Assembly (NCBI GenBank): GCA_964369965.1
Contig: CAYJGF010000019.1
Coordinates: 1 to 56,808 of the forward strand
DNA: 56,808 nt
Direction of reading: 5' to 3'
Source: CAYJBH01 sp964369965
Lineage (GTDB): Bacteria; Bacillota; Clostridia; Oscillospirales; Ruminococcaceae
Shown: piece by piece, positions 15,135 to 24,034 of the stretch
How positions within the stretch are numbered: the stretch's first letter is position 1
How the letters are laid out: every line of letters begins with the position of its first letter
Made by a program: the position numbers and the translations under genes
Notes under the pieces: generated by a model
What the model saw: only the letters and a program-made list of their open reading frames with translations
Told to the model about the DNA's origin: nothing
Databases searched by the model: none

Positions 15135-16607
15135 ATGAGGCTGTTTGCACTGCTTAACAATGCCGGCATAGAGATAAAGCCGCAGATAAATGATGTCGAA
15201 ATAACCTCAATATTGCAGGACACGAGGGCGGTCAAATCCGGTTCGCTCTTTGTCTGTATCAAGGGGGCGCGCTCCGACGGGCACCGTTTTGCCAAAGAGG
15301 CGGTGGATAAAGGTGCCGTAGCGGTTTTGGTAGAGCGAGCTACCGGAGTCGAAAATGAGATAGTGGTTGAGGATACAAGAAAGGCATATTCCCTGCTTTG
15401 TAAAGCGTTTTTCGGGTGTCCGGATGAAAAACTCACCCTCATTGCGGTGACCGGCACCAACGGCAAGACGACCATAACCAGTCTGATTAAGCAGGTTTGT
15501 GAGGCGAACGGTTATGAGACGGCGTTGATTGGCACGATACAAAACGAGATATCGGCGATAAATATACCGGCGCGGTACACCACCCCCGACCCGTTTGAGC
15601 TTTTTGCACTGCTCTCGCGTGCGGTTAAAGCGAGTTGTCGCTATGTTGTGATGGAGGCAAGTTCACAGGCGCTGGATCAGTTGCGACTTTATGGATTGAC
15701 GTTTGAGGTGGCGGTTTTTTCCAATCTAACGCAGGACCATCTTGACTATCACGGCACATTTGACAACTATTTTTTGGCAAAGTCAATGCTTTTTGAGATG
15801 ACCGATAAAGCGATTTTAAATTTAGATGATGAGTATGCCCTGCGCATAGCCGATAATTTTGACGGTGAGGTTTTTGGCTATGCCATCGATAACAAGTCGG
15901 CGCAATACAGCGCAAAAAATATTGAGTTGAGCGCTAAAGGGGTGACCTTTGATTACAGCACCTCACAAAAGACAAAAAGATGTTTTGTGCCTATGCTCGG
16001 GCGATTTTCGGTATACAATGCACTTGCGGTATTGACCACCGCGGAGCTTTTGGGATTTGATATGGACTTGAGCCTCAAAGCACTTGCGGCGACAAAGGGC
16101 GTTAGGGGGCGCAGTGAGTTGCTTTATGCGAAAGAATATAGTATAATATGTGATTATGCACATACCGACGACGGATTGAAAAGTTTTCTTGCCAGTATCA
16201 AGCCGTTTGTGACGTCACGATTGATTGTGTTGTTTGGTTGCGCAGGGGAGCGCGATGCTAAAAAACGACCCGGCATGGCAAAGGCGGTCACGCAGTATGC
16301 CGACCTTGCGTTTATAACCTCCGATAATCCGCGCGGTGAGGATGCGGATGCAATCATAAGCGATATAGTACCCTATTTTGCAGAGCAGAATAAAGATTAT
16401 ATCGCCCTCGCCGACCGACGATATGCCATCACCCGTGCACTCGCGGAACTCAAGGAGGGGGATGTGCTCGCACTGTGTGGCAAGGGTCATGAGGATTATC
16501 AGGTGATAGACGGGGTAACACTGTATCTTGACGAACACAAGATAGTGGCGGACTTTGTTAACAATAAGGATATGAAAGGGGGAGCTGTAAAGGGATGCAA
16601 CAGATAA
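15135..16607 (+). CDS. murE: UDP-MurNAc-tripeptide synthetase MurE (probably meso-DAP adding)
   Basis: Adds the third residue to UDP-MurNAc-L-Ala-D-Glu. At 490 residues it has typical length and the three Mur-ligase domains. The ATP-binding TGTNGKTT lies near residue 110, with YTTPDPFELF, SNLTQDHLDYHGTFDNY and KGHEDYQ downstream. Asp397-Asn-Pro-Arg400 is the DNPR motif that recognises meso-diaminopimelate, in contrast to L-lysine enzymes, so the wall is probably A1gamma-type (inference). It overlaps murF by 13 nt, indicating coupled translation. Confidence 0.95.
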   Translation: MRLFALLNNAGIEIKPQINDVEITSILQDTRAVKSGSLFVCIKGARSDGHRFAKEAVDKGAVAVLVERATGVENEIVVEDTRKAYSLLCKAFFGCPDEKLTLIAVTGTNGKTTITSLIKQVCEANGYETALIGTIQNEISAINIPARYTTPDPFELFALLSRAVKASCRYVVMEASSQALDQLRLYGLTFEVAVFSNLTQDHLDYHGTFDNYFLAKSMLFEMTDKAILNLDDEYALRIADNFDGEVFGYAIDNKSAQYSAKNIELSAKGVTFDYSTSQKTKRCFVPMLGRFSVYNALAVLTTAELLGFDMDLSLKALAATKGVRGRSELLYAKEYSIICDYAHTDDGLKSFLASIKPFVTSRLIVLFGCAGERDAKKRPGMAKAVTQYADLAFITSDNPRGEDADAIISDIVPYFAEQNKDYIALADRRYAITRALAELKEGDVLALCGKGHEDYQVIDGVTLYLDEHKIVADFVNNKDMKGGAVKGCNR

Positions 16608-17983
16608 AATTAAGAGAACTTATCACAGGGCTTGGGGAGCTTACCCCCGACATTGCAAACGAAACGGTCAGCGTCATATCTTCCGACTCACGAGAGATAA
16701 TCGGCGGTGAGGTGTTTGTCGCCGTAAAGGGAGAAAATGACGACGGACACGACTATGTTGCAAACGCTCTTTCACAGGGCGCAGTGCTCGCGGTGGTGGA
16801 AAATGCTGTGGAAAATGCACCACAGGAGCGTGTGCTTGTGGTGGAAAACACCCTCGATGCCATGATATCGATGGGCGCGAACTATCGCAACCTATATAAT
16901 ACCGAGATAATCGCCGTGACCGGCAGTGTCGGCAAGACGACGACAAAGGAGTTTTTGCACGCCGTCCTGTCCGCCTTTGATAAAACGCTCAAAAATGAGG
17001 GCAATCAAAACAATGAGCTTGGACTGCCGAGGACTATATTCAACCTTGATGATAGCTATCGATACGCGGTGTTAGAGATGGGTATGGACGCCCTTGGCGA
17101 CATATCAAAACTATCACTTGCGGCAAAACCAAAGGTGGCGGTTATAACAAACGTCGGTGTTGCACATATCGAAAACCTCGGGTCTCGTGAGAATATTTTA
17201 GCGGCGAAGTTGGAGGTATGTGACGGTCTTGCCGAGGGCGGCACGCTGATTATAAACGCCGACAACGACCTATTATCAAAGGTCGAGGGGATCAAAGGTC
17301 GGCAGGACATAAAGATAATAACATTCGGCATTGACAACGAGAATGCGATGATAAAGGCAAAAAAAGCCGGCGGAGTGGACCTTGACACCGAATTTATTAT
17401 CGAGAACAGCATAACGGGGGTGGAATACTCGGCGCAGATACCGGCACTCGGCAAACACAACATCTACAACGCCCTCGCCGCATATACAGTGGCTTTTGCC
17501 CTCGGTCTAAAGGATGAAACGGCGGTGTCGGCTCTGAAAAATTACGAGAGTTGCGGTATGCGACAACGAATTATATCGCAGGAAGATTTTGTGGTTATCG
17601 AGGACTGTTATAACGCCAACCCCGACTCGGTGAAAGCGGCAATATCAACCCTTGCCGAACTGCCGAACGCCGGTTATTGTATCGCGGTGTTAGGCGACAT
17701 GTTGGAGCTGGGGGAGCACAGCGAGAGCGCACACCGTGAGATTGGGGACGAGTTGATAAAACACCGTATCGATGCGGTGGTATGCTATGGAGAGCAGGCA
17801 AAGTATATAGCCGAAAACGCAAAAAAATCCATCGAAAATGTCGCATACACCGACGACATGCTAACCGCAATGGATCACCTGAACGAATTCTTCCAAGACG
17901 GCGCAGCGGTGCTGTTCAAAGCGAGCAGAGGGATGAAGTTAGAGGAGATGATGGAGCTTTTTTATCGGCAGAAAGGGGTTTGA
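16595..17983 (+). CDS. murF: UDP-MurNAc-tripeptide--D-Ala-D-Ala ligase
   Basis: Adds D-Ala-D-Ala to complete the UDP-MurNAc-pentapeptide in the cytoplasm. The 462 residues show the Mur ligase architecture: N-terminal substrate domain (SSDSREIIGGEVFVAVKGENDDGHDY), P-loop TGSVGKTTTKEFL near residue 110, NEGNQNNELGLP, and the C-terminal EDCYNANPDSV and LGDMLELGEHS motifs. The ATG lies inside murE. The stop at 17981-17983 is followed within 3 nt by a palindromic repeat and scaffold gap, then mraY. Confidence 0.95.
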   Translation: MQQIKLRELITGLGELTPDIANETVSVISSDSREIIGGEVFVAVKGENDDGHDYVANALSQGAVLAVVENAVENAPQERVLVVENTLDAMISMGANYRNLYNTEIIAVTGSVGKTTTKEFLHAVLSAFDKTLKNEGNQNNELGLPRTIFNLDDSYRYAVLEMGMDALGDISKLSLAAKPKVAVITNVGVAHIENLGSRENILAAKLEVCDGLAEGGTLIINADNDLLSKVEGIKGRQDIKIITFGIDNENAMIKAKKAGGVDLDTEFIIENSITGVEYSAQIPALGKHNIYNALAAYTVAFALGLKDETAVSALKNYESCGMRQRIISQEDFVVIEDCYNANPDSVKAAISTLAELPNAGYCIAVLGDMLELGEHSESAHREIGDELIKHRIDAVVCYGEQAKYIAENAKKSIENVAYTDDMLTAMDHLNEFFQDGAAVLFKASRGMKLEEMMELFYRQKGV

Positions 17984-17986
17984 GGT

Positions 17987-18143
17987 GTAGGGGCGACCTT
18001 GGGTCGTCCGACCTGTGGGTTTGTTGCAAACATGCGGACGACCCAAGGTNNNNNNNNNNGGTGGTGGGGGGGGGGGCGGTGGGGGGGGCCGCCGGGGGGG
18101 GGTGGGGCCCCAACCCGCCCCCCCCCCCCCCCCCCGCCCCTAC
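17987..18143. repeat. Palindromic repeat interrupted by scaffold gap (18050-18059)
   Basis: It starts GTAGGGGCGACC-ttg-GGTCGTCC (17987-18010), a self-folding arm. An inverted ACGACCCAAGGT abuts the ten Ns, and GCCCCTAC closes the element at 18136-18143, so it is another GTAGGGG...CCCCTAC element. Between the gap and the right end are long G then C homopolymers, almost certainly sequencing artefact. No gene is seen in the 200 nt between murF and mraY, but the gap length is arbitrary, so a missing stretch cannot be excluded. Confidence 0.75.
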
Positions 18144-18183
18144 AGACACAACCAAAAGTAACACAACACACCGGAGAAAACCA

Positions 18184-19215
18184 ATGATAATCCGCTACCT
18201 TTTGCTTGTCACCGCGATACTGTCACTTGCCGTGACGGCATTGTCCGGATATTTCTTTATCCCTTTTTTAAAAAAGGTGAAATACGGGCAGACTATAAAG
18301 GAGATAGGGCCGACATGGCACAGCGGCAAACAGGGGACGCCGACCATGGGTGGGCTGATGTTTGTGCTCGGGGTGATAGTCTCGGTGATTGTCGCCTATA
18401 TCACCATTCACTACGGCGCAAACAGTCTGTTTGTGGAGCTGTCAATGCCCAATATGATCAATGTCGGCATCTCGATAGTCGCGACGCTGTGTTTTGGCGC
18501 TATCGGCTTTATCGATGATTATATCAAGGTCGCACTTAAGCGCAACCTCGGTCTGGTCGCAGGGGTGAAGATAATATTGCAGTTCACCGTCGCCGGCGTT
18601 TATATGTACTGTCTGCACCTCAACAACAGCCTACACACCGAGATTATGATACCCTATGTCGGGGTTATCGACCTATCCTATTTTTTCTATATCTTTGCAT
18701 TTTTGCTTATTATCGGCATTGTCAATGCGGTCAACCTCACCGACGGCATAGACGGGCTTGCCTCGGCGGTGACCTTTATTACCATGATAGGCTATGTCGC
18801 GATATCAATACTGGTCTCCCAGTTTGCGAGCGGTATCTTCGCCGCCTCGATAGCGGGTGCGATGGTTGGCTTTTTATTCTGGAACTTTTATCCGGCTAAG
18901 GTGTTCATGGGCGACACCGGCAGTATGTTCCTTGGCGGTGCGGTGGCGACACTTGCCTTTTGCATCGGTCGCCCTGAAATTCTCTTTTTAATAGGGCTTT
19001 TGTATATGATTGAGGCGGCATCGGTCATCTTCCAGACCGGCTATTTTAAGATAACAAAACGTATCTATGGCGAGGGTCGGCGCATATTTCGCATGTCGCC
19101 CATCCATCACCATTTTGAGATGATGGGGCTGTCGGAAATAAAAATAGTTGTTCTTTTTTGTTTTGTGGCATTGACCGGCACTCTTGCGGCAATACTATAT
19201 GTTGTAATTTATTGA
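18184..19215 (+). CDS. mraY: Phospho-N-acetylmuramoyl-pentapeptide transferase
   Basis: Transfers phospho-MurNAc-pentapeptide to undecaprenyl phosphate to make lipid I, the first membrane step of wall synthesis. The ATG at 18184 with GGAG about 9 nt upstream gives 343 residues and roughly ten transmembrane helices. Diagnostic cytoplasmic motifs are TPTMGG, FGAIGFIDDYIKV, NLTDGIDGLA and the His-rich HHHFEMMG. It lies directly before ftsW with a 15-nt gap; murD, often found between these genes, is not there. Confidence 0.96.
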   Translation: MIIRYLLLVTAILSLAVTALSGYFFIPFLKKVKYGQTIKEIGPTWHSGKQGTPTMGGLMFVLGVIVSVIVAYITIHYGANSLFVELSMPNMINVGISIVATLCFGAIGFIDDYIKVALKRNLGLVAGVKIILQFTVAGVYMYCLHLNNSLHTEIMIPYVGVIDLSYFFYIFAFLLIIGIVNAVNLTDGIDGLASAVTFITMIGYVAISILVSQFASGIFAASIAGAMVGFLFWNFYPAKVFMGDTGSMFLGGAVATLAFCIGRPEILFLIGLLYMIEAASVIFQTGYFKITKRIYGEGRRIFRMSPIHHHFEMMGLSEIKIVVLFCFVALTGTLAAILYVVIY

Positions 19216-19230
19216 TTGTAGGTGTAAATT

Positions 19231-20388
19231 TTGGAAAAAACACTCAAATCCGAAACAAAACCGGTCAAAAAACAAAGGGTTAAACTCAGTGAGATTGACC
19301 TGCCGTTTTTGGCACTGGTGCTGATAATCTTGACTTTTGGGCTTATCATGCTCTACTCTGCGAGCTATGCGGTGGGCTATTATCGTATGGACGACAGCAG
19401 TTTTTATATCCGTGACCAACTGATATTTGCGGCGGTGGGTGTCGGGGTCATGCTGTTCGCGACACGTTTTAACTATCAGCTGTTGCGCAGGTTTGCCGCA
19501 CCGCTCATGTATGTCACCCTCGCACTTTTGATGGTGGTGTTGTTCATGGCACCCATCAACAACGCTCGGCGATGGATTGTGATACCGTACGTCGCGACCT
19601 TTCAGCCCAGTGAGATTGCAAAGTTTGCGGTGATATTATTATTTGCGCACCTTATCGCAATCAATCAACATCGCATAAAGACCTTTCGCTTCGGCGTTGT
19701 GCCTTTTGTGGTGGTGCTCGGCGCTATAGCGGCGCTGATGTTGCAACAACCACATCTTTCCGGCACACTTATCATATTGATGATAGGCGGTGTTATGATG
19801 TTCGTCGGCGGCACTCGCCTAGTTTGGTTTGGGGTTGCCATTGCAGGTGCCGTTACCGCGGTGTTGTTCGCGGTGCTCTTTGTGGATGATCTTGTGCCGT
19901 ATGCCATGACACGTATCGAAATATGGCAAAATCCGTTCCTCGACCCACAGGGGACGTCCTATCAGACTATACAGAGTATGCTCACCATCGGCTCGGGGGG
20001 GCTTTTCGGTCTCGGTCTTGGCAACTCTCGGCAAAAACATCTATATCTGCCGGAGCCGCAAAATGACTTTATCTTCTCGGTCATATGTGAGGAGCTCGGG
20101 TTCGTCGGTGCGCTGGTCGTCATACTTCTCTTTCTTTTTCTCTTTATCCGTGGTATAATGATAGCGGTGAACGCACGGGATAAGTTTGGCGCTATGCTCG
20201 TTGTCGGTATCATGACACAGGTGGTGGGGCAGGCACTGCTCAATATAGCGGTGGCGACCAACACCATACCGAACACCGGCATCAGTCTGCCGTTTTTCTC
20301 GTCGGGCGGCACGTCGCTCCTCATGCTCCTTGCCGAGATGGGGGTCGTGCTCAGTGTTTCGCGACAGTCCAAGATAACAAAGAACTGA
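19231..20388 (+). CDS. ftsW: SEDS peptidoglycan glycosyltransferase FtsW (SpoVE-like)
   Basis: Polymerises lipid II into septal glycan together with the class B PBP encoded upstream. It has 385 residues and about ten transmembrane helices after a basic N-terminal tail. Family motifs include NNARRWI, FQPSEIAKFAVILLFAHL, LPEPQNDFIFSVICEELGF and the C-terminal TGISLPFFSSGGTSLL. A TTG start at 19231 follows TAGGTG; no better start is available. Position before murG matches spoVE/ftsW of other Firmicutes. Confidence 0.94.
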   Translation: MEKTLKSETKPVKKQRVKLSEIDLPFLALVLIILTFGLIMLYSASYAVGYYRMDDSSFYIRDQLIFAAVGVGVMLFATRFNYQLLRRFAAPLMYVTLALLMVVLFMAPINNARRWIVIPYVATFQPSEIAKFAVILLFAHLIAINQHRIKTFRFGVVPFVVVLGAIAALMLQQPHLSGTLIILMIGGVMMFVGGTRLVWFGVAIAGAVTAVLFAVLFVDDLVPYAMTRIEIWQNPFLDPQGTSYQTIQSMLTIGSGGLFGLGLGNSRQKHLYLPEPQNDFIFSVICEELGFVGALVVILLFLFLFIRGIMIAVNARDKFGAMLVVGIMTQVVGQALLNIAVATNTIPNTGISLPFFSSGGTSLLMLLAEMGVVLSVSRQSKITKN

Positions 20389-20404
20389 ATTTGAGGTTAT
20401 ATCG

Positions 20405-21529
20405 GTGAAAGATGATGCGCGCATACTGATAGCGGCAGGTGGCACGGCAGGGCATGTCAATCCGGCACTCGCCATCGCAAATTATATCTTGAGTGAAAAG
20501 CCGTCGGCGGTCGTTCAATTTGTCGGTCGCAGTGACGGCATGGAACGGCGACTTGTGATGGGAGCGGGCTTTCCTTTTGTGTCCATTGAGGTTCACGGCT
20601 TTCAGCGCAAACCGTCGCTGAATAATCTTAAACGCAACATAAATGCCGCCTATCTGCTCGCGCGCTCCATGCCACGGGCAAAAAAGATACTCACCGAATT
20701 CAAACCGGATTTAGTTATCGGCACAGGTGGGTATATATGCGGACCCATAATGAAGGTGGCACAGCGCATGGGGATAAGGACGGCAATTCATGAGTCCAAT
20801 TCCTACCCCGGTGTGACCAACAAACTGCTTGCAAAGGGTGCGGACATTGTCTTTGCGGTTAATGAAAGGGCAAAGGAGGCTCTCGGCGTGCCGGATAAAA
20901 CGGTGATAACCGGCAATCCGGTTCGAGTGGAGATATTGCTCGCCGATAGAATGGAGTGCCGCGCCAAGCATGGCATCGATCGCAACACCCTCGTCATTCT
21001 CTCTCTTGGCGGCTCGCTCGGCGCCTCGGCAATAAACCGCGCAGTTGCCGGGTTTATGAACGAGATGAGCGAAAAGGGGAGCGGGTATATGCATTATCAC
21101 TCCACCGGACGGATATCGAGTGGCGAGTTCGCCGACCTTGCGAGGGAGTACAACCTCAAACGCAATCCGAGGTTGCATATTTCGGAGTATATCGACAATA
21201 TGCCGCAGATGCTCGCCGTAGCCGATATAGTAATCTGCCGAGCAGGCTCCATGACCATGGCGGAGCTGGCGGCGGCAGGCAGGGCGGCGGTGCTTATCCC
21301 CTCACCCAACGTCGCGGAAAATCATCAGTATCACAACGCCATGAGCATGGTCGAGGCAGGCGCTGCGGTGCTGATACCGGAAAAGGATCTAACCCCAAAA
21401 TGTTTGATGGAAACTATAGAAAGCCTGACCCCCGAAAAAATCATCGATATGTCGATAAAAGCAAAAACTCTGCACGTAGCAGATAGTTTGGAGAGGATTT
21501 ATCAGCAGTTGTGTAATAGTGAAGAGTGA
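20405..21529 (+). CDS. murG: UDP-GlcNAc:lipid I GlcNAc transferase MurG
   Basis: Makes lipid II at the inner membrane face. The 374-residue GT28, GT-B fold protein has the G-loop GGTAGHVNPALA at its N-terminus, GTGGYICGP, HESNSYPG, GGSLGASAIN and the C-terminal CRAGSMTMAEL donor-site motif. The start is GTG at 20405. The last residues (CNSEE and the TGA) are encoded by the left arm of a perfect 24-bp inverted repeat (21513-21536), so the native C-terminus has apparently been replaced or extended by repeat sequence. Confidence 0.95.
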   Translation: MKDDARILIAAGGTAGHVNPALAIANYILSEKPSAVVQFVGRSDGMERRLVMGAGFPFVSIEVHGFQRKPSLNNLKRNINAAYLLARSMPRAKKILTEFKPDLVIGTGGYICGPIMKVAQRMGIRTAIHESNSYPGVTNKLLAKGADIVFAVNERAKEALGVPDKTVITGNPVRVEILLADRMECRAKHGIDRNTLVILSLGGSLGASAINRAVAGFMNEMSEKGSGYMHYHSTGRISSGEFADLAREYNLKRNPRLHISEYIDNMPQMLAVADIVICRAGSMTMAELAAAGRAAVLIPSPNVAENHQYHNAMSMVEAGAAVLIPEKDLTPKCLMETIESLTPEKIIDMSIKAKTLHVADSLERIYQQLCNSEE

Positions 21530-21642
21530 AGAAGTGATAGTGAAGAGGTAAGGAAAACGCCTGCGGCGTCCTTTTATTAAAATAAAAAAGGCGAAGCCGT
21601 TTCCACACTTCTTCACTCTTCACTATTACCTCTTCACTAACC
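21513..21642. repeat. Inverted repeat at the murG 3' end with heptad-like arms
   Basis: The 24-nt arms at 21513-21536 and 21606-21629 are perfectly inverted, built from TAGTGAAGAG/GTGAAGAAG units. A secondary copy (TAGTGAAGAGGTAA, about 21538) is matched by TTACCTCTTCACTA (about 21626). The centre contains GCCTGCGGC and, at 21577-21604, a stretch that recurs inverted at 27332-27360 (GGAAACGGCTTCGCC then T-rich). It could act as a terminator between murG and murA, but it is clearly a mobile-type repeat related to those at 27.3 and 29.7 kb. Confidence 0.8.
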
Positions 21643-21705
21643 CCAGTCACCCAAACCTTTTTCCCTGCATATTATAGAACAAAACGGGGAAAAAGAGGTG
21701 TTGTT

Positions 21706-22959
21706 TTGGAAAAAATTGCGGTGAACGGGTCAAAACCGTTGAACGGACGTGTGGCGGTGCAGGGGGCGAAAAACAGTATTCTGCCTATACTTGCCGCCTC
21801 ACTTATGATTGATGGGGGGTGCACCCTGTCAAATGCACCACAACTTTTGGATGTATCCAGTTGTGCGACGATAATGCGACGGCTAAATGTCGAGATAACG
21901 TCGGAGGGGGATGTTCTACGTGTAAAAAAGCTCAGACGGATGGAGAGCAGTATCAGCAAGGAGCTGATGAACTCCATGCGCTCGTCGGTGTTCTTTTTAG
22001 CGCCGCTCCTCGCCACCACCGGCATAGCGGCTATCTATCAGCCGGGCGGTTGCAACCTCGGGGGCAGGCCCATCGACCTGCATCTCGACGGACTTTCCAA
22101 GATGGGTGTCACGGTTCGCAAGGTGGGGGAAAAACTTCTGTGTTATGCTGAAAACGGTTTGTACGGCGCGGATATACTACTGCGTTTCCCGAGTGTCGGC
22201 GCGACGGAAAATCTCATGATGGCGGCGGCGACGGCGGTCGGTGTCACCACCATAAGAAATGCCGCAAGAGAGCCGGAGGTGAGTGATCTCGCCGGATTTT
22301 TGCGCTCGGCAGGTGCAAATATCGAGGGGGACGGCACCGACACCATAACAGTTGTCGGGGTGGAGTCGCTGAGTGAAACCAAGTATAAAATTATCCCCGA
22401 CAGGATAGAGACGGCGACCTACCTTTGCGCGGCGGCGGTGACCGGTGGCGATATCGAGATAGACAATACAAGACCGGATGATGTAAAGCCGCTTATCGAA
22501 CTTTTGCGCTCGGCAGGTGCCGACATCTCTTGCAAAGGGTCGCTGATAAAGATAGGCTGTCACGAGCGACTTAGCGGTGTTGGATATGTCGAGACAAGCG
22601 TTTTCCCCGGGTTTGCAACCGATTCAGCGCCACTTCTTGCGGCGGCAATGCTCAAATCACGCGGCAAAACGGTTATAAACGACACCATCTTCACCAATCG
22701 ATTTGCCTGCGCCGACGAGTTTTCCAAGTTCGGTGCGCGCACCGATCGACGTAATAACAGCGTTTACATCGAGGGGATATCGGACATATATGCCGCCTCG
22801 GTCAAGGCGCCGGATCTGCGAGGTGGGGCGGCACTGCTCATAGCGGCACTCGGCGCCGATGGGGAGAGCCTTGTGGACGGCATCGACTTTATACGTCGCG
22901 GATATCAAAATATAGTTAGCTCCTACCGCAATTTAGGTGCTGATATAAAATATTGTTAA
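21706..22959 (+). CDS. murA: UDP-GlcNAc 1-carboxyvinyltransferase MurA
   Basis: First committed step of peptidoglycan synthesis: enolpyruvyl transfer from PEP to UDP-GlcNAc. The 417 residues have normal length with two EPSP-synthase-like domains. NGSKPLNGRVAVQGAKNS opens the protein, and the active-site loop QPGGCNLGGRPIDLH keeps Cys116, the residue alkylated by fosfomycin. The start is TTG at 21706 with AGAGGTG upstream. Presence of murA between murG and divIB, where B. subtilis has murB, is a common clostridial variation. Confidence 0.95.
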   Translation: MEKIAVNGSKPLNGRVAVQGAKNSILPILAASLMIDGGCTLSNAPQLLDVSSCATIMRRLNVEITSEGDVLRVKKLRRMESSISKELMNSMRSSVFFLAPLLATTGIAAIYQPGGCNLGGRPIDLHLDGLSKMGVTVRKVGEKLLCYAENGLYGADILLRFPSVGATENLMMAAATAVGVTTIRNAAREPEVSDLAGFLRSAGANIEGDGTDTITVVGVESLSETKYKIIPDRIETATYLCAAAVTGGDIEIDNTRPDDVKPLIELLRSAGADISCKGSLIKIGCHERLSGVGYVETSVFPGFATDSAPLLAAAMLKSRGKTVINDTIFTNRFACADEFSKFGARTDRRNNSVYIEGISDIYAASVKAPDLRGGAALLIAALGADGESLVDGIDFIRRGYQNIVSSYRNLGADIKYC

Positions 22960-22974
22960 AGGAATATATAAAAA

Positions 22975-23847
22975 ATGAAAAAGAAAAGGCGTGTCGGTGC
23001 CATGGGGGGCAAGCAGGCACATGAGGCGCTTATCAAGCTACATAATCAAAAGGAGCACCCCCCCACGACCGACGGTGAAATACAAAGTCGCCCGACAAAG
23101 GGCAAACTGACCAAAACGGCGGCGAGGCGTCGCCGCTCGCGCCAAAAAACAGTTATGACGATTCTTGCGGTTATATTAATAATTGTAGGGTTGATAGCCT
23201 CATTTGTTTTGATATTTCGCTTTAAAGAGGTGCAGATAGAGGGGGATAGCATTTATTCCGATACCGAGCTTAAAAAGATGATACCGCTCGAGGTGGACGA
23301 CAATATATTTGGCTTTGACACCGCCGAGGCAGAGGCAAAAATCTTGCAGGAGTTTATATATATAGAACAGGTAGAGGTGCGTCGCGCCCTCCCCTCCGAT
23401 GTCGTTATAAAGGTTGAGCCGGCGATAGAAAAATATATGATAGAGGTCGACACCGAGCGATACGTGCTATCCAAAACGCTCAAAACACTCCGCACCGCAG
23501 AGGATGGGGAGGCTTTCACGGGAATTGTAGGGTTAGAGCCGAGTACACCGAGCATAGGTTTTTATGTAACTTCACAGGATGAAAACCGACAAAATATGCT
23601 CAACCTTATAATCAGCGAAATGCAAAAAGCCGGCATAGACGAACAGGTCACCGAAATAAATATCATAGACACGCTAAACATGGTCATAGTATATGACGGC
23701 AGGATAGATATACAGCTCGGCAGTGACCTTTCCATGGAGTACAAGATGCAGATGGTCGCCAAGGTGTTGAGCGAGAGCATACAGCAAAGCGAGAGCGGCA
23801 GTATCGACGCGAGTGTGCCGGGGACGGCGGTTTTTAAAAGCTCGTGA
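22975..23847 (+). CDS. divIB: Cell-division protein DivIB/FtsQ
   Basis: A 290-residue bitopic septal protein that bridges FtsL and DivIC. A very basic cytoplasmic tail (about 1-55, KTAARRRRSRQK) precedes one transmembrane helix (about 58-80) and a POTRA domain (FKEVQIEGDSIYSDTELKKMI), then the FtsQ/DivIB beta domain. The stop at 23845-23847 is followed by a TTTTGGG-tgtca-CCCAAAA hairpin (23848-23866) without a T-run, perhaps an attenuator before ftsZ. Confidence 0.9.
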   Translation: MKKKRRVGAMGGKQAHEALIKLHNQKEHPPTTDGEIQSRPTKGKLTKTAARRRRSRQKTVMTILAVILIIVGLIASFVLIFRFKEVQIEGDSIYSDTELKKMIPLEVDDNIFGFDTAEAEAKILQEFIYIEQVEVRRALPSDVVIKVEPAIEKYMIEVDTERYVLSKTLKTLRTAEDGEAFTGIVGLEPSTPSIGFYVTSQDENRQNMLNLIISEMQKAGIDEQVTEINIIDTLNMVIVYDGRIDIQLGSDLSMEYKMQMVAKVLSESIQQSESGSIDASVPGTAVFKSS

Positions 23848-23950
23848 TTTTGGGTGTCACCCAAAAGTCGGATTTATCGTCTAAAACACCATGAAATGGG
23901 TTGAAAAATTAACTTTTTTAAAAAAAGCATAAAAAAGGTTTGAAAAAGTA

Positions 23951-23979
23951 TTGAAAAAGTATAATAAATCTGTTATTAT
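23951..23979 (+). promoter_or_regulatory. ftsZ promoter
   Basis: TTGAAA (23951-23956) and TATTAT (23974-23979) with a 17-bp spacer in the 187-nt AT-rich space after divIB. It predicts a separate ftsZ transcript with a leader of about 50 nt and an excellent AAGGAGGA ribosome site (24021-24028). Confidence 0.75.
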
Positions 23980-24034
23980 TTATAAAGATATATTATTATA
24001 ATAATGTGATAAGGATTTCTAAGGAGGAATTATA

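Noticed and set aside
14371..15150. 259-codon open frame antisense to the PBP gene
   Set aside because: The sense strand encodes clear transpeptidase and PASTA motifs; the antisense product is His/Arg/Cys-rich without features.
17782..18183. Possible N-terminal extension of MraY reaching back into murF
   Set aside because: The extension crosses the scaffold gap and homopolymers; MraY begins normally at 18184 with its own ribosome site.
23848..23866. Rho-independent terminator after divIB
   Set aside because: The stem is only 7 bp with a reasonable loop and lacks a following T-run; at most an attenuator.
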